Assembly: GCF_015354335.1 (NCBI RefSeq)
Contig: NZ_JADKYR010000002.1
Coordinates: 1-64,000 of the forward strand
Reading direction: 5' to 3'
Source: Methylophilus sp. 13
GTDB lineage: Bacteria > Pseudomonadota > Gammaproteobacteria > Burkholderiales > Methylophilaceae
DNA length: 64,000 nucleotides
How positions within the stretch are numbered: the stretch's first letter is position 1; each line of letters opens with the position of its first letter. A program made the translations under genes and the position numbers. Shown here in pieces: positions 18,512 through 26,426 of this stretch. The notes under the pieces were generated by a model, which had not been told where the DNA came from, searched no databases, and worked only from the letters and a program-made list of their open reading frames with translations.

Positions 18512-19684
18512 ATGGCAGCTGAAGACAGCGATATGGAAAAGACCGAAGACGCGTCCCCCAAGCGATTGGAGAAGGCACGCGAAGACGGCGATGTTCCCAG
18601 GTCGCGCGAATTGGCCTCTTGTGCGGTTTTGTTTACCAGCGGCATTGCCATCATGATGATGAGCAAGCCGATGGGTGAGGCCATGAAGGATGTATTGCGT
18701 CAGGGCCTGAGTCTGGACAGGGCCATGGCGTTTGAGCCGCAGCTGTTGATTGTGCATATGATCAAGGTGGTGGAACAGGCGATGTGGGCCTTTTTGCCAC
18801 TGGCAGTCATTGTGGTTGCCGTAGCGATTGCTTCACCGATCTTGGTCGGTGGCTGGGTGATGTCGCAGAAATCGCTGGTGCCCAACTTTGGCAAACTCAA
18901 CCCGATGAAAGGCTTGTCCAATCTGTTCTCCAAGAACTCGCTGGTGGAGTTGGTGAAGTCGATTGCAAAAACCATCCTGGTTGGTTCTGTCGGCTACACG
19001 CTGGTGAAAAAGGATTTGCAACCGATGTTGGGCTTGTCCAACATGCCGCTGGAATCCGGAATTAGCACTGTCAGCGAACTTATGGTGACCGGCTTTTTAA
19101 CATTGGCTTCTGCGCTGGTCCTGATCGCCGTGATTGATGTGCCCTACCAGCTGTATCAATACGCGCAAAAACACAAAATGACCAAACAGGAACTCAAGGA
19201 CGAATCCAAGGAGTCCGAAGGCAGCCCTGAAATTAAAGGCCGTATCCGTCAGCAGCAGCGTGAAATGGCGCGCAGAAGAATGATGAGTAATGTGCCCAAG
19301 GCAGACGTGGTGATTACTAACCCGACCCACTATGCCGTGGCGATCAGCTATAAAGAAGGTGAAAATGCAGCGCCTGTCGTCGTTGCCAAAGGCGTCGATG
19401 TACTTGCGCAAAAAATCAAGGAAATTGCTGCAGAACATAATGTGATGACGCTGGAATCCCCCAAACTGGCACGGGCCTTGTATGCCCATGCCGAGCTGGA
19501 GCGCGAGATTCCACAAACCTTGTATGCCGCGGTAGCGCAAATTTTGGCTTATGTGTTTCAACTGCGCGTGTTCAAGCAGCATGGCGGCGTCCGTCCGGTC
19601 ATCCCTACTGATGTACCGGTCCCGGACGCACTGGATCCACATGCACTGGTCGCAGCGCCTGCCACGGCAACAGATATTGAATAA
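18512..19684 (+). CDS. flhB: Flagellar type III export gate protein FlhB
   Basis: 390 residues. It starts MAAEDSDMEKTEDASPKRLEKARE, the canonical FlhB N-terminus; an earlier in-frame ATG at 18476 would add 12 atypical residues. Four TM segments precede a cytoplasmic domain with the autocleavage motif NPTH at about 270-273 (VVITNPTHYAVAI). FlhB switches export from rod/hook to filament substrates. It opens a plus-strand operon with flhA, flhF, the flhG-like gene, fliA and motCD. Confidence 0.97.
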   Translation: MAAEDSDMEKTEDASPKRLEKAREDGDVPRSRELASCAVLFTSGIAIMMMSKPMGEAMKDVLRQGLSLDRAMAFEPQLLIVHMIKVVEQAMWAFLPLAVIVVAVAIASPILVGGWVMSQKSLVPNFGKLNPMKGLSNLFSKNSLVELVKSIAKTILVGSVGYTLVKKDLQPMLGLSNMPLESGISTVSELMVTGFLTLASALVLIAVIDVPYQLYQYAQKHKMTKQELKDESKESEGSPEIKGRIRQQQREMARRRMMSNVPKADVVITNPTHYAVAISYKEGENAAPVVVAKGVDVLAQKIKEIAAEHNVMTLESPKLARALYAHAELEREIPQTLYAAVAQILAYVFQLRVFKQHGGVRPVIPTDVPVPDALDPHALVAAPATATDIE

Positions 19685-19705
19685 GCAAGACTGAGGAGTA
19701 TTTAA

Positions 19706-21793
19706 ATGAATAACTGGCAACAAATAATGGGGAAAATGGACGGCCGCAGCATCGCCGCCCCGCTCATTATTGTTTTGCTGCTGGCCATGATGATCTTGCC
19801 GTTACCGGCCATCATGCTCGATGTGTTTTTCACTTTTAATATTGCCTTGTCCATCCTGGTCTTGATGATCGGTCTGCAAACCACCAAGCCGCTGGACTTT
19901 ATCGCCTTCCCGACCGTACTGCTGATGACCACCATGTTGCGCTTGTCGCTCAACGTGGCTTCGACCCGTATCGTGCTGACCGAGGGCCATGCTGGTCCTG
20001 ATGCCGCCGGTAAAGTGATCGAGGCCTTTGGTCACTTTCTGATTGGCGGGAACTATGCGGTCGGAATTGTGGTGTTCGTCATCCTCACCATTATCAACTT
20101 TACCGTGATCACCAAAGGTGCGGGCCGGATTGCAGAAGTGGGTGCACGGTTTACCCTGGATGCGATGCCAGGCAAGCAGATGGCGATTGACGCGGACCTG
20201 AACGCGGGCCTGATTGGCGAAGATGAAGCCCGTCGCCGCCGTAAAGAAGTCGGCCAGGAATCCGAATTCTATGGCGCGATGGACGGTGCAAGCAAGTATG
20301 TGCGCGGGGATGCGATCGCCGGGATTCTGATCATTATTATCAACATTGTCGGCGGGTTGATTGTCGGCATGGTGCAACATGACCTGAGCTTTGGCGATGC
20401 AGTGAAAAACTACACCCTGCTCGCCATTGGTGATGGCCTGGTCGCGCAAATCCCTTCGCTGGTGATCTCCATTGCGGCCGGTGTGGTGGTTTCACGTGTG
20501 GCCAACAATGAAGACATCGGCGGCCAGCTGATTAGCCAACTGTTTGAAAATCCACGTGTGCTGACCATCACCGCCGGCATTATTGGCGGTATCGGCCTGA
20601 TTCCAGGCATGCCTCACCTGGCCTTTATCGGGTTGGGGGGCTTGTTGGGTGGTATTGCTTATTCAGTCAAACAAAAACAGGAAAAAGCCAAACAGCAGAC
20701 GGTGATTGAACCACAACCAGATGATAAATTGGCCCCGGCCAGCGAGGCGGAAGAAGCCACCTGGAACGATGTGCTGCCAGTAGATACCATCGGCCTCGAA
20801 GTTGGCTACCGTTTGATCCCGCTGGTCGATAAAGGTCAAGGCGGTGAATTGCTCAAGCGTATCAAGGGCATTCGCAAGAAATTTGCCCAGGAGATTGGTT
20901 TCCTGGCACCGACGGTCCATATCCGCGACAACCTGACGCTTAAACCGAACGCCTACCGCATCACCATGAAAGGCGTGGAAATGGCGACCGGGGAATCTAA
21001 CTATCATCAAATGCTGGCGATTGATCCAGGTGCGGTGACCGGTGATCTTGAAGGCACCCGCACTACAGATCCAGCCTTTGGCTTGCCGGCAGTGTGGATT
21101 GATCCCGAGCAGAAAGAATTCGCACAAAGTCTGGGCTATACCGTGGTAGATCCAGGCACCGTGATTGCCACTCATTTAAACCACATCATTTCACTCAATG
21201 CCGGTGAGCTATTGGGCCGCCAGGAAGTCCAACAGTTGCTGGATCACATGAGCAAAGAATCCAGCAAGCTGATTGAGGAAATTGTGCCCAAGATCATCAG
21301 CTTGTCCACCTTGCAAAAGGTCTTGCAAAACCTGCTCAATGAGGGCGTGCATATCCGTGACATGCGCACGATTCTGGAAACGCTGGCAGACCATGCCCAG
21401 TATTCGCAAGATGCCAATGACCTGACCGCCATGGTCCGCATCAAGCTGGGGCGTGCAATTGTGCAGGACCTGTTCCCCTACAGCAACGAAATCACCGCCA
21501 TGACCTTAGATGGTCAATTGGAAAAACTGTTGTTGCAAGCATTACAAAACAACCAGTCTAGCCAGGGCGTGATCGAGCCTGGCATTGCCGAAAGACTGTC
21601 ACAAGAGACCGAAATGGCCGCCAGACAGCAAGAGCAGATGGGCTTGACACCAGTCCTGCTGGTGGCTGGCCCCCTCCGCCAGGCTTTATCCAGATTTTTA
21701 AGAAGGACCGTCCCGCACCTCAGAGTGTTATCCCACGATGAGTTGCCAGACAACAAATCGATTCGTGTCACCAGTTTAATCGGAGCGCAGTAA
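19706..21793 (+). CDS. flhA: Flagellar type III export protein FlhA
   Basis: 695 residues, standard length. The N-terminal half has about eight TM helices with the FHIPEP signature region (LRLSLNVASTRIVL, GRIAEVGARFTLDAMPGKQM). The C-terminal cytoplasmic domain binds chaperone-substrate complexes. Start ATG 19706 has GAGGAG upstream. It lies 21 bases after flhB and one base before flhF. Confidence 0.97.
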   Translation: MNNWQQIMGKMDGRSIAAPLIIVLLLAMMILPLPAIMLDVFFTFNIALSILVLMIGLQTTKPLDFIAFPTVLLMTTMLRLSLNVASTRIVLTEGHAGPDAAGKVIEAFGHFLIGGNYAVGIVVFVILTIINFTVITKGAGRIAEVGARFTLDAMPGKQMAIDADLNAGLIGEDEARRRRKEVGQESEFYGAMDGASKYVRGDAIAGILIIIINIVGGLIVGMVQHDLSFGDAVKNYTLLAIGDGLVAQIPSLVISIAAGVVVSRVANNEDIGGQLISQLFENPRVLTITAGIIGGIGLIPGMPHLAFIGLGGLLGGIAYSVKQKQEKAKQQTVIEPQPDDKLAPASEAEEATWNDVLPVDTIGLEVGYRLIPLVDKGQGGELLKRIKGIRKKFAQEIGFLAPTVHIRDNLTLKPNAYRITMKGVEMATGESNYHQMLAIDPGAVTGDLEGTRTTDPAFGLPAVWIDPEQKEFAQSLGYTVVDPGTVIATHLNHIISLNAGELLGRQEVQQLLDHMSKESSKLIEEIVPKIISLSTLQKVLQNLLNEGVHIRDMRTILETLADHAQYSQDANDLTAMVRIKLGRAIVQDLFPYSNEITAMTLDGQLEKLLLQALQNNQSSQGVIEPGIAERLSQETEMAARQQEQMGLTPVLLVAGPLRQALSRFLRRTVPHLRVLSHDELPDNKSIRVTSLIGAQ

Positions 21794-21794
21794 T

Positions 21795-23144
21795 ATGAAC
21801 ATCAGAAGATTTTTTGGCAAAAACGCACGTGAAGCCCTGGCCCAGGTCAAGCAGGCCCTGGGGGAAGATGCCATTATTGTTGCGAATCGCAGTGTCAACG
21901 GTGGGACCGAGATCATGGCCATGCTGGAGTCGGATGTCGATGCCAGTGCGAGTCAGGCAACTGCTGAGCAAGGCAGCGAGCAAACCCGCAGCCTGCTTGA
22001 TTTTGTGCATGCAAAAGAGCAACCCCGGCAAGCAACTCCAGTACCGGCACCGCGCGCCGTTCAGCCGCCGGCAGCAACGGTCTCTGAAGAGGCCAGTGTC
22101 AACGAATCGGCCATCATGGACATGCTCAAGCAGCACAGTGAACAACAAGAGCATGCGTATCAGCTGGCAACACAAACGCTGGAAGAAAAAATGCAAGGCA
22201 TGATGGTGGAAATGCGCCAGATGCGCAGCCACTTTGAAACCCAGATGAGTGCCATGACCTGGCAGCATCATTTACAACATAGCCCGGCCAAATCAAAAGT
22301 GCTGGGCACCCTGCTCGCTGCCAACTTCAGTGCGTCTCTTTCGCGCCAGATTGCCGAAAAAATGCCGCAACACATTGATGTGAACAAGGCGCCAATGTGG
22401 GCCAAAGAAGTGATCAGCCGCAATTTGCATACGCTGGACGACGAAGATGCTTTGCTGGACCGTGGCGGCATCTATGCCTTGGTCGGCCCGACCGGGGTCG
22501 GCAAAACTACCACCACGGCCAAATTGGCCGCCCGCTATGTGATGAAACATGGCACCCAAAACCTGGGCTTGATCACCACGGACAGCTACCGGATTGGCGG
22601 CTACGAGCAATTACGCATTTACGGCAAGATTCTGGGCGTGATGGTGCATGCGGTCAAAGATGAAGAAGACTTAAAAATAGCCTTAAACGAACTCAAGAAC
22701 AAACATATGATTCTGGTGGATACCGTCGGCGTCAGCCAGCGTGACCAGGCGGTGACTGAGCAACTTTCCATGCTGAGCCGTGCCGACAGCCCGATACAGA
22801 AACTGTTGTGCCTGAATGCGACCTCAACCGGCGATACCTTGACTGATGTGATGCGTAGCTACAAAAAGCATGATATCGCTGGCTGTATCGTCACCAAACT
22901 CGACGAAGCGGCTGCGATTGGCAATGTACTGGACGTGTTGATTCGCGAACGCATGCGCCTGTTTTATACCACCAGCGGTCAGCGTGTGCCAGAGGATATC
23001 GAGGTTGCAGACAAGCAAGCCCTGGTCGAGCGCGTGTTGACACCACACCAGGCCAGCCTGCCCTACCAGTATCTGGATGAAGAGTTACCGCTGGTGATCT
23101 CCAGCATGATGCAAACCGCCAGCCAGGAGCAGCCACATGTTTAA
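21795..23144 (+). CDS. flhF: Flagellar biosynthesis SRP-type GTPase FlhF
   Basis: 449 residues. The N-terminal basic segment MNIRRFFGKNAREALAQVKQALGEDAII is typical of FlhF. A Gln/Ala-rich variable region follows, then the SRP-type NG domain with P-loop GPTGVGKTTTTAKLAARY near 230, DSYRIGGYEQL, DTVG and TKLDEA. FlhF sets flagellar position and number at the pole. It starts one base after the flhA stop, using a ribosome site inside flhA, and overlaps the next gene by eight bases. Confidence 0.96.
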   Translation: MNIRRFFGKNAREALAQVKQALGEDAIIVANRSVNGGTEIMAMLESDVDASASQATAEQGSEQTRSLLDFVHAKEQPRQATPVPAPRAVQPPAATVSEEASVNESAIMDMLKQHSEQQEHAYQLATQTLEEKMQGMMVEMRQMRSHFETQMSAMTWQHHLQHSPAKSKVLGTLLAANFSASLSRQIAEKMPQHIDVNKAPMWAKEVISRNLHTLDDEDALLDRGGIYALVGPTGVGKTTTTAKLAARYVMKHGTQNLGLITTDSYRIGGYEQLRIYGKILGVMVHAVKDEEDLKIALNELKNKHMILVDTVGVSQRDQAVTEQLSMLSRADSPIQKLLCLNATSTGDTLTDVMRSYKKHDIAGCIVTKLDEAAAIGNVLDVLIRERMRLFYTTSGQRVPEDIEVADKQALVERVLTPHQASLPYQYLDEELPLVISSMMQTASQEQPHV

Positions 23145-23928
23145 TTACCGTGACCAGGCGGACGGCTTGCGCCGTATCATGGCCAAAACCTCTGCCCGCA
23201 TTATCAGTGTGATTGGGGCCAATGGCCAGCCAGCCAGCCAGTGGATGCGTCAACTGGCGACCAGCATGCTGACGCCAGAACAGCGTTTGTTGCTGGTGCA
23301 CGCGCACCGCCAACCCGCGATGACACATTCCCTGCAAGGCATCGCCGTGCAACGTCAGGCCATCCAGCGGGGCATTTTCAAACACCCGCAAGGCTATGAC
23401 CTGACCTGTTTGGGCGAAAATGACCTGTTAACCTCGCCTTTATCTCACGATTTAAAAACGCAACTCAACGGTATAGTGGAGCAACTTGCGTACGATTACG
23501 ACACTGTGATGATTGAAGCACAACTGGATAGCCAAGACTACAGCCTGCTGCTGCCGGTAATTGCCGCGCATGAGCTGGTGATCCAAATGGATAGAAGCGA
23601 AGCCGCCATTAAGTCTGCATATGCGACCATCAAGCACATCAGCCAGCAGCATGGGCAGATTCCGTTGGGTGTCGTCGTGACAGACGCTAACCATGATCAA
23701 GGCAATCAGTACTTTATGCGCCTGAACCAGGTGTGCAAACAATTTTTGGGCATCACGCTGGAGTTCATTGGGGCCATGCCTGCTGAAACCGCCAAGGCAG
23801 TCACTGCCAACCCTGGGCGCGCGACTGCAGAAGTGAGCAAACAGCTTTCCAGCACACTGGCGTTTAAAACCGTCGCCCATCGTCTAGAACAACAACGGAT
23901 TTCCATGCCATCCATGGCTGTTGCCTAA
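23137..23928 (+). CDS. flhG: FlhG/FleN-like MinD-family protein with a lost Walker A motif
   Basis: 263 residues. The start (MFNYRDQADGLRRIMAK) is the FlhG/FleN N-terminal motif that in homologues stimulates FlhF GTPase, and the place after flhF is standard. MinD-type ATPases have GGKGGVGKT next; here residues 27-35 read GANGQPASQ, with no glycine-lysine-threonine. The rest keeps a ParA-like pattern (YDTVMIEAQL, LVIQMDRSEAAIKSAYATIK, GVVVTDAN). It therefore probably does not hydrolyse ATP and may act only as an FlhF regulator. The identity comes from context and N-terminus. Confidence 0.75.
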   Translation: MFNYRDQADGLRRIMAKTSARIISVIGANGQPASQWMRQLATSMLTPEQRLLLVHAHRQPAMTHSLQGIAVQRQAIQRGIFKHPQGYDLTCLGENDLLTSPLSHDLKTQLNGIVEQLAYDYDTVMIEAQLDSQDYSLLLPVIAAHELVIQMDRSEAAIKSAYATIKHISQQHGQIPLGVVVTDANHDQGNQYFMRLNQVCKQFLGITLEFIGAMPAETAKAVTANPGRATAEVSKQLSSTLAFKTVAHRLEQQRISMPSMAVA

Positions 23929-23945
23929 AGTCAAAAAGGAAAAAC

Positions 23946-24680
23946 ATGTATACCGCTAAAGGCACGACTCAAAATACCGATCAGATGCTCAAAATGCATA
24001 GCGGCCTGGTCAAGAAAATGGCGTATCAAATGAAGGCCAAGCTGCCCTCCTGCGTCGAGCTGGATGACCTGGTGCAAGCGGGCATGATCGGGCTGATGGA
24101 CGCGATACAGCGTTACGAAGATACGCATGGGGCACAATTTGAAACTTACGCCTCTCAGCGCGTACGCGGCGCCATGCTGGATGAATTGCGCGGTGCCGAC
24201 TGGCTGCCGCGCGGTATCCGCAAAAACATGCGCGATATCGAGTTGGCTGTGCAGCAACTGGAACAAAAACTGGGTCGCCCGCCAACTGAATCCGAAATCG
24301 CCAAGCACATGAATTTTAGCCTGGAAGATTACTACGAGGTCTTGAGCGACTGCCAGGGTCACCAGCTGATTTATTACGAAGATTTTCAGGACGATGACGG
24401 TAGCGAGCACTTTCTGGATCGGTATGTGGACGATGATAGCAGCGACCCGGTGAAAGCCCTGCTCGAAAGCGACTTCCGTGAAGCCTTGATTGCCTCTATC
24501 GACAACTTGCCAGAGCGCGAAAAGATATTGATGGCCTTGTATTACGAGCAGGAGCTTAACCTCAAGGAGATTGGCGCCATCATGAATGTGTCCGAATCAC
24601 GCGTTTGCCAGCTGCATAGCCAGGCGGTCGCCCGCTTGCGTGCCGCCATGCGTGAAAAAGCCTGGACCGGAGTTGCCTGA
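23946..24680 (+). CDS. fliA: Flagellar sigma factor FliA (sigma-28)
   Basis: 244 residues. Sigma-70 family regions 2, 3 and 4 are all present: ELDDLVQAGMIGLMDAIQRY, YASQRVRGAMLDELRGADWLPR, and the region 4 helix-turn-helix LNLKEIGAIMNVSESRVCQLHSQ. It directs late flagellar and chemotaxis promoters. Start 23946 has AAAAAGGA upstream. Its stop overlaps the motC start by one base. Confidence 0.97.
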   Translation: MYTAKGTTQNTDQMLKMHSGLVKKMAYQMKAKLPSCVELDDLVQAGMIGLMDAIQRYEDTHGAQFETYASQRVRGAMLDELRGADWLPRGIRKNMRDIELAVQQLEQKLGRPPTESEIAKHMNFSLEDYYEVLSDCQGHQLIYYEDFQDDDGSEHFLDRYVDDDSSDPVKALLESDFREALIASIDNLPEREKILMALYYEQELNLKEIGAIMNVSESRVCQLHSQAVARLRAAMREKAWTGVA

Positions 24681-25432
24681 TGGATTGGGGTAGCCTGGCC
24701 GGACTGCTGATTGCACTCGGCGGCCTGGTCCTGGGCCAAGTCATAGAAGGGGGCCACCTCAACTCCCTGATGCAACCTGCTGCCTTTGCCGTGGTTATTC
24801 TCGGCACGACTGGCGCCGTCTTGCTGCAAACCGAACTCAAAGTGTTTATCAAAGGCCTGCGCATGTTGAAGCTGGCCTTTGTCCACCCACAAGATGACCG
24901 TAAAAAACTCGCCGTTAAAATCAATCAATGGAGCCAGCAGGCGCGCAAAGAAAGCGTGCTGTCGCTGGAAAGCTACATCAAGCGTGAGCAGGATCCTTTC
25001 GTACGCAAGGGCTTGCAATTGCTGGTGGACGGCACCCCGCCTGACCGCATCCGCGAAGTCTGTGCCATTGATATGTATTACTACGAAATGCAACAGCGCG
25101 ACGCTGTCAAAATCTGGTCAGCGGCAGGCGGCTATGCGCCCACCGTAGGCATTCTGGGTGCGGTGCTCGGCCTGATTCATGTCATGGAGAATCTGTCTGA
25201 CCCAAGCAAGATCGGTAGCGGCATCGCAGTGGCCTTTGTTGCCACCATTTATGGTGTAGCGCTCGCCAACCTGGTGTTTTTACCCATCTCCAATAAACTC
25301 AAAGGCCATGTCCAGCATGAAATGTCCAGGCGCGAAATGCTGCTCAATGCCTGGGTCTCCATCGCACGGGGCGACAATCCAAAACTGGTCAGTGAGCGGC
25401 TGGAATCTTATCTGCATTTGAGACAATCGTGA
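24680..25432 (+). CDS. motC: Second stator channel protein, MotA/PomA/MotC family
   Basis: 250 residues, shorter than the MotA at 15031. It starts MDWGSLAGLLIALGGLVLGQVIEGG, typical of the MotC/PomA branch, and keeps the conserved signature AAGGYAPTVGILGAVLGLIHVMENL in TM3. Four TM helices are visible. It is translationally linked to fliA (TGATG) and to motD. In Pseudomonas the MotCD pair supports movement under high load; that role here is inferred. The coupling ion is not decided. Confidence 0.92.
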   Translation: MDWGSLAGLLIALGGLVLGQVIEGGHLNSLMQPAAFAVVILGTTGAVLLQTELKVFIKGLRMLKLAFVHPQDDRKKLAVKINQWSQQARKESVLSLESYIKREQDPFVRKGLQLLVDGTPPDRIREVCAIDMYYYEMQQRDAVKIWSAAGGYAPTVGILGAVLGLIHVMENLSDPSKIGSGIAVAFVATIYGVALANLVFLPISNKLKGHVQHEMSRREMLLNAWVSIARGDNPKLVSERLESYLHLRQS

Positions 25433-26367
25433 TGTACAGACGCCACAAGCTCGAAGATGAAGAGGAAAGCCACGAACGGTGGCTCATTTCTTATGCAGAC
25501 TTCATTACCCTGCTGTTTGCTTTTTTCGTCGTCATGTATGCCACCTCCAACATTAACCTGAATAAATACCGCGCCCTCTCCAGCTCGGTCGTCAATGCGT
25601 TTCAGGGGCAACCGGGGGCTGTCGGCCAGCCGCAGAATATGCCACAGGGCTTACAAACGCCTGGTTTGCCAGTTCCTGGCGCACAGAATCAAAATGGGCA
25701 AGTTCCAAGTGCGGTGATGAAGCCTTTGCCGCTCAGCTATCTATATCAGGAAAAAAAACTGCGTGATCAGGAGAAAATTCGTGCCATGGCTCAGCAACTG
25801 GCCAACACTCTGGGGCAATGGATAGAGCAAAAACAGATCACGGTTTACCAGTCAGACTTGGGGGTGGAAATGGATATTTCCACCCATCTGCTGTTCCAGA
25901 ACAACCAGGCGGCATATACACCCCAGGCCAGCCAGGTACTGCACATCATCAGCGCACAACTAAAAAATGAATACCGCACCCTCCAGGTTGAAGGGCATAG
26001 TGACAAGCACACCTTCAGTGGCATGGTTGACGCAGAAAGCAAGCGTTGGACATTGACGGCGACGCAGGCAGCACGCGTCGCGGCAACACTGGCCGCCGAT
26101 GGCATCGCAGCCAAACGGCTTTCAGCCCTTGGCCTGGCAGAAACAAGGCCGGTCTCCAGCAGTGACAACAATCTGGCGCAATCGCTCAACAGCCGTATCA
26201 CCCTGCGCATCCTCACCGCAGAGGCAGGTGAGCAACTCACCACCAATCTGGCGAACCGCCAGGAAGTCTCGCCAGCCGAGCCAGAAGCAACCGCAGAGAT
26301 TCCAACGATGGCAACGCCAGCTACTTTGCCATCAGCAATGACAAACAAGCGCAACAGTCAGCCTTGA
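25432..26367 (+). CDS. motD: Second stator anchor protein, MotB family (MotD)
   Basis: 311 residues. The TM helix carries the channel aspartate in ISYADFITLLFAFFVVMYATSN, followed by the plug/linker and an OmpA-like domain (QVEGHSDKHTF, SKRWTLTATQAARVAATLAADG, NSRITLRIL). The tail is Ala/Pro/Thr-rich and disordered. ATG 25432 overlaps the motC stop as TGATG; a GTG at 25429 is the alternative. It pairs with MotC to make the second stator. It ends the flhB-motD operon. Confidence 0.92.
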   Translation: MYRRHKLEDEEESHERWLISYADFITLLFAFFVVMYATSNINLNKYRALSSSVVNAFQGQPGAVGQPQNMPQGLQTPGLPVPGAQNQNGQVPSAVMKPLPLSYLYQEKKLRDQEKIRAMAQQLANTLGQWIEQKQITVYQSDLGVEMDISTHLLFQNNQAAYTPQASQVLHIISAQLKNEYRTLQVEGHSDKHTFSGMVDAESKRWTLTATQAARVAATLAADGIAAKRLSALGLAETRPVSSSDNNLAQSLNSRITLRILTAEAGEQLTTNLANRQEVSPAEPEATAEIPTMATPATLPSAMTNKRNSQP

Positions 26368-26426
26368 CCTTGGCTGTGCGGCCGTAAAAGTTATTTTTTA
26401 AACCATCGCCTTTTAGGGCATCATTT

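Noticed and set aside
18338-18757. Minus-strand ORF opposite the flhB start
   Set aside because: Antisense to well-supported flhB with no ribosome site or known homologue.
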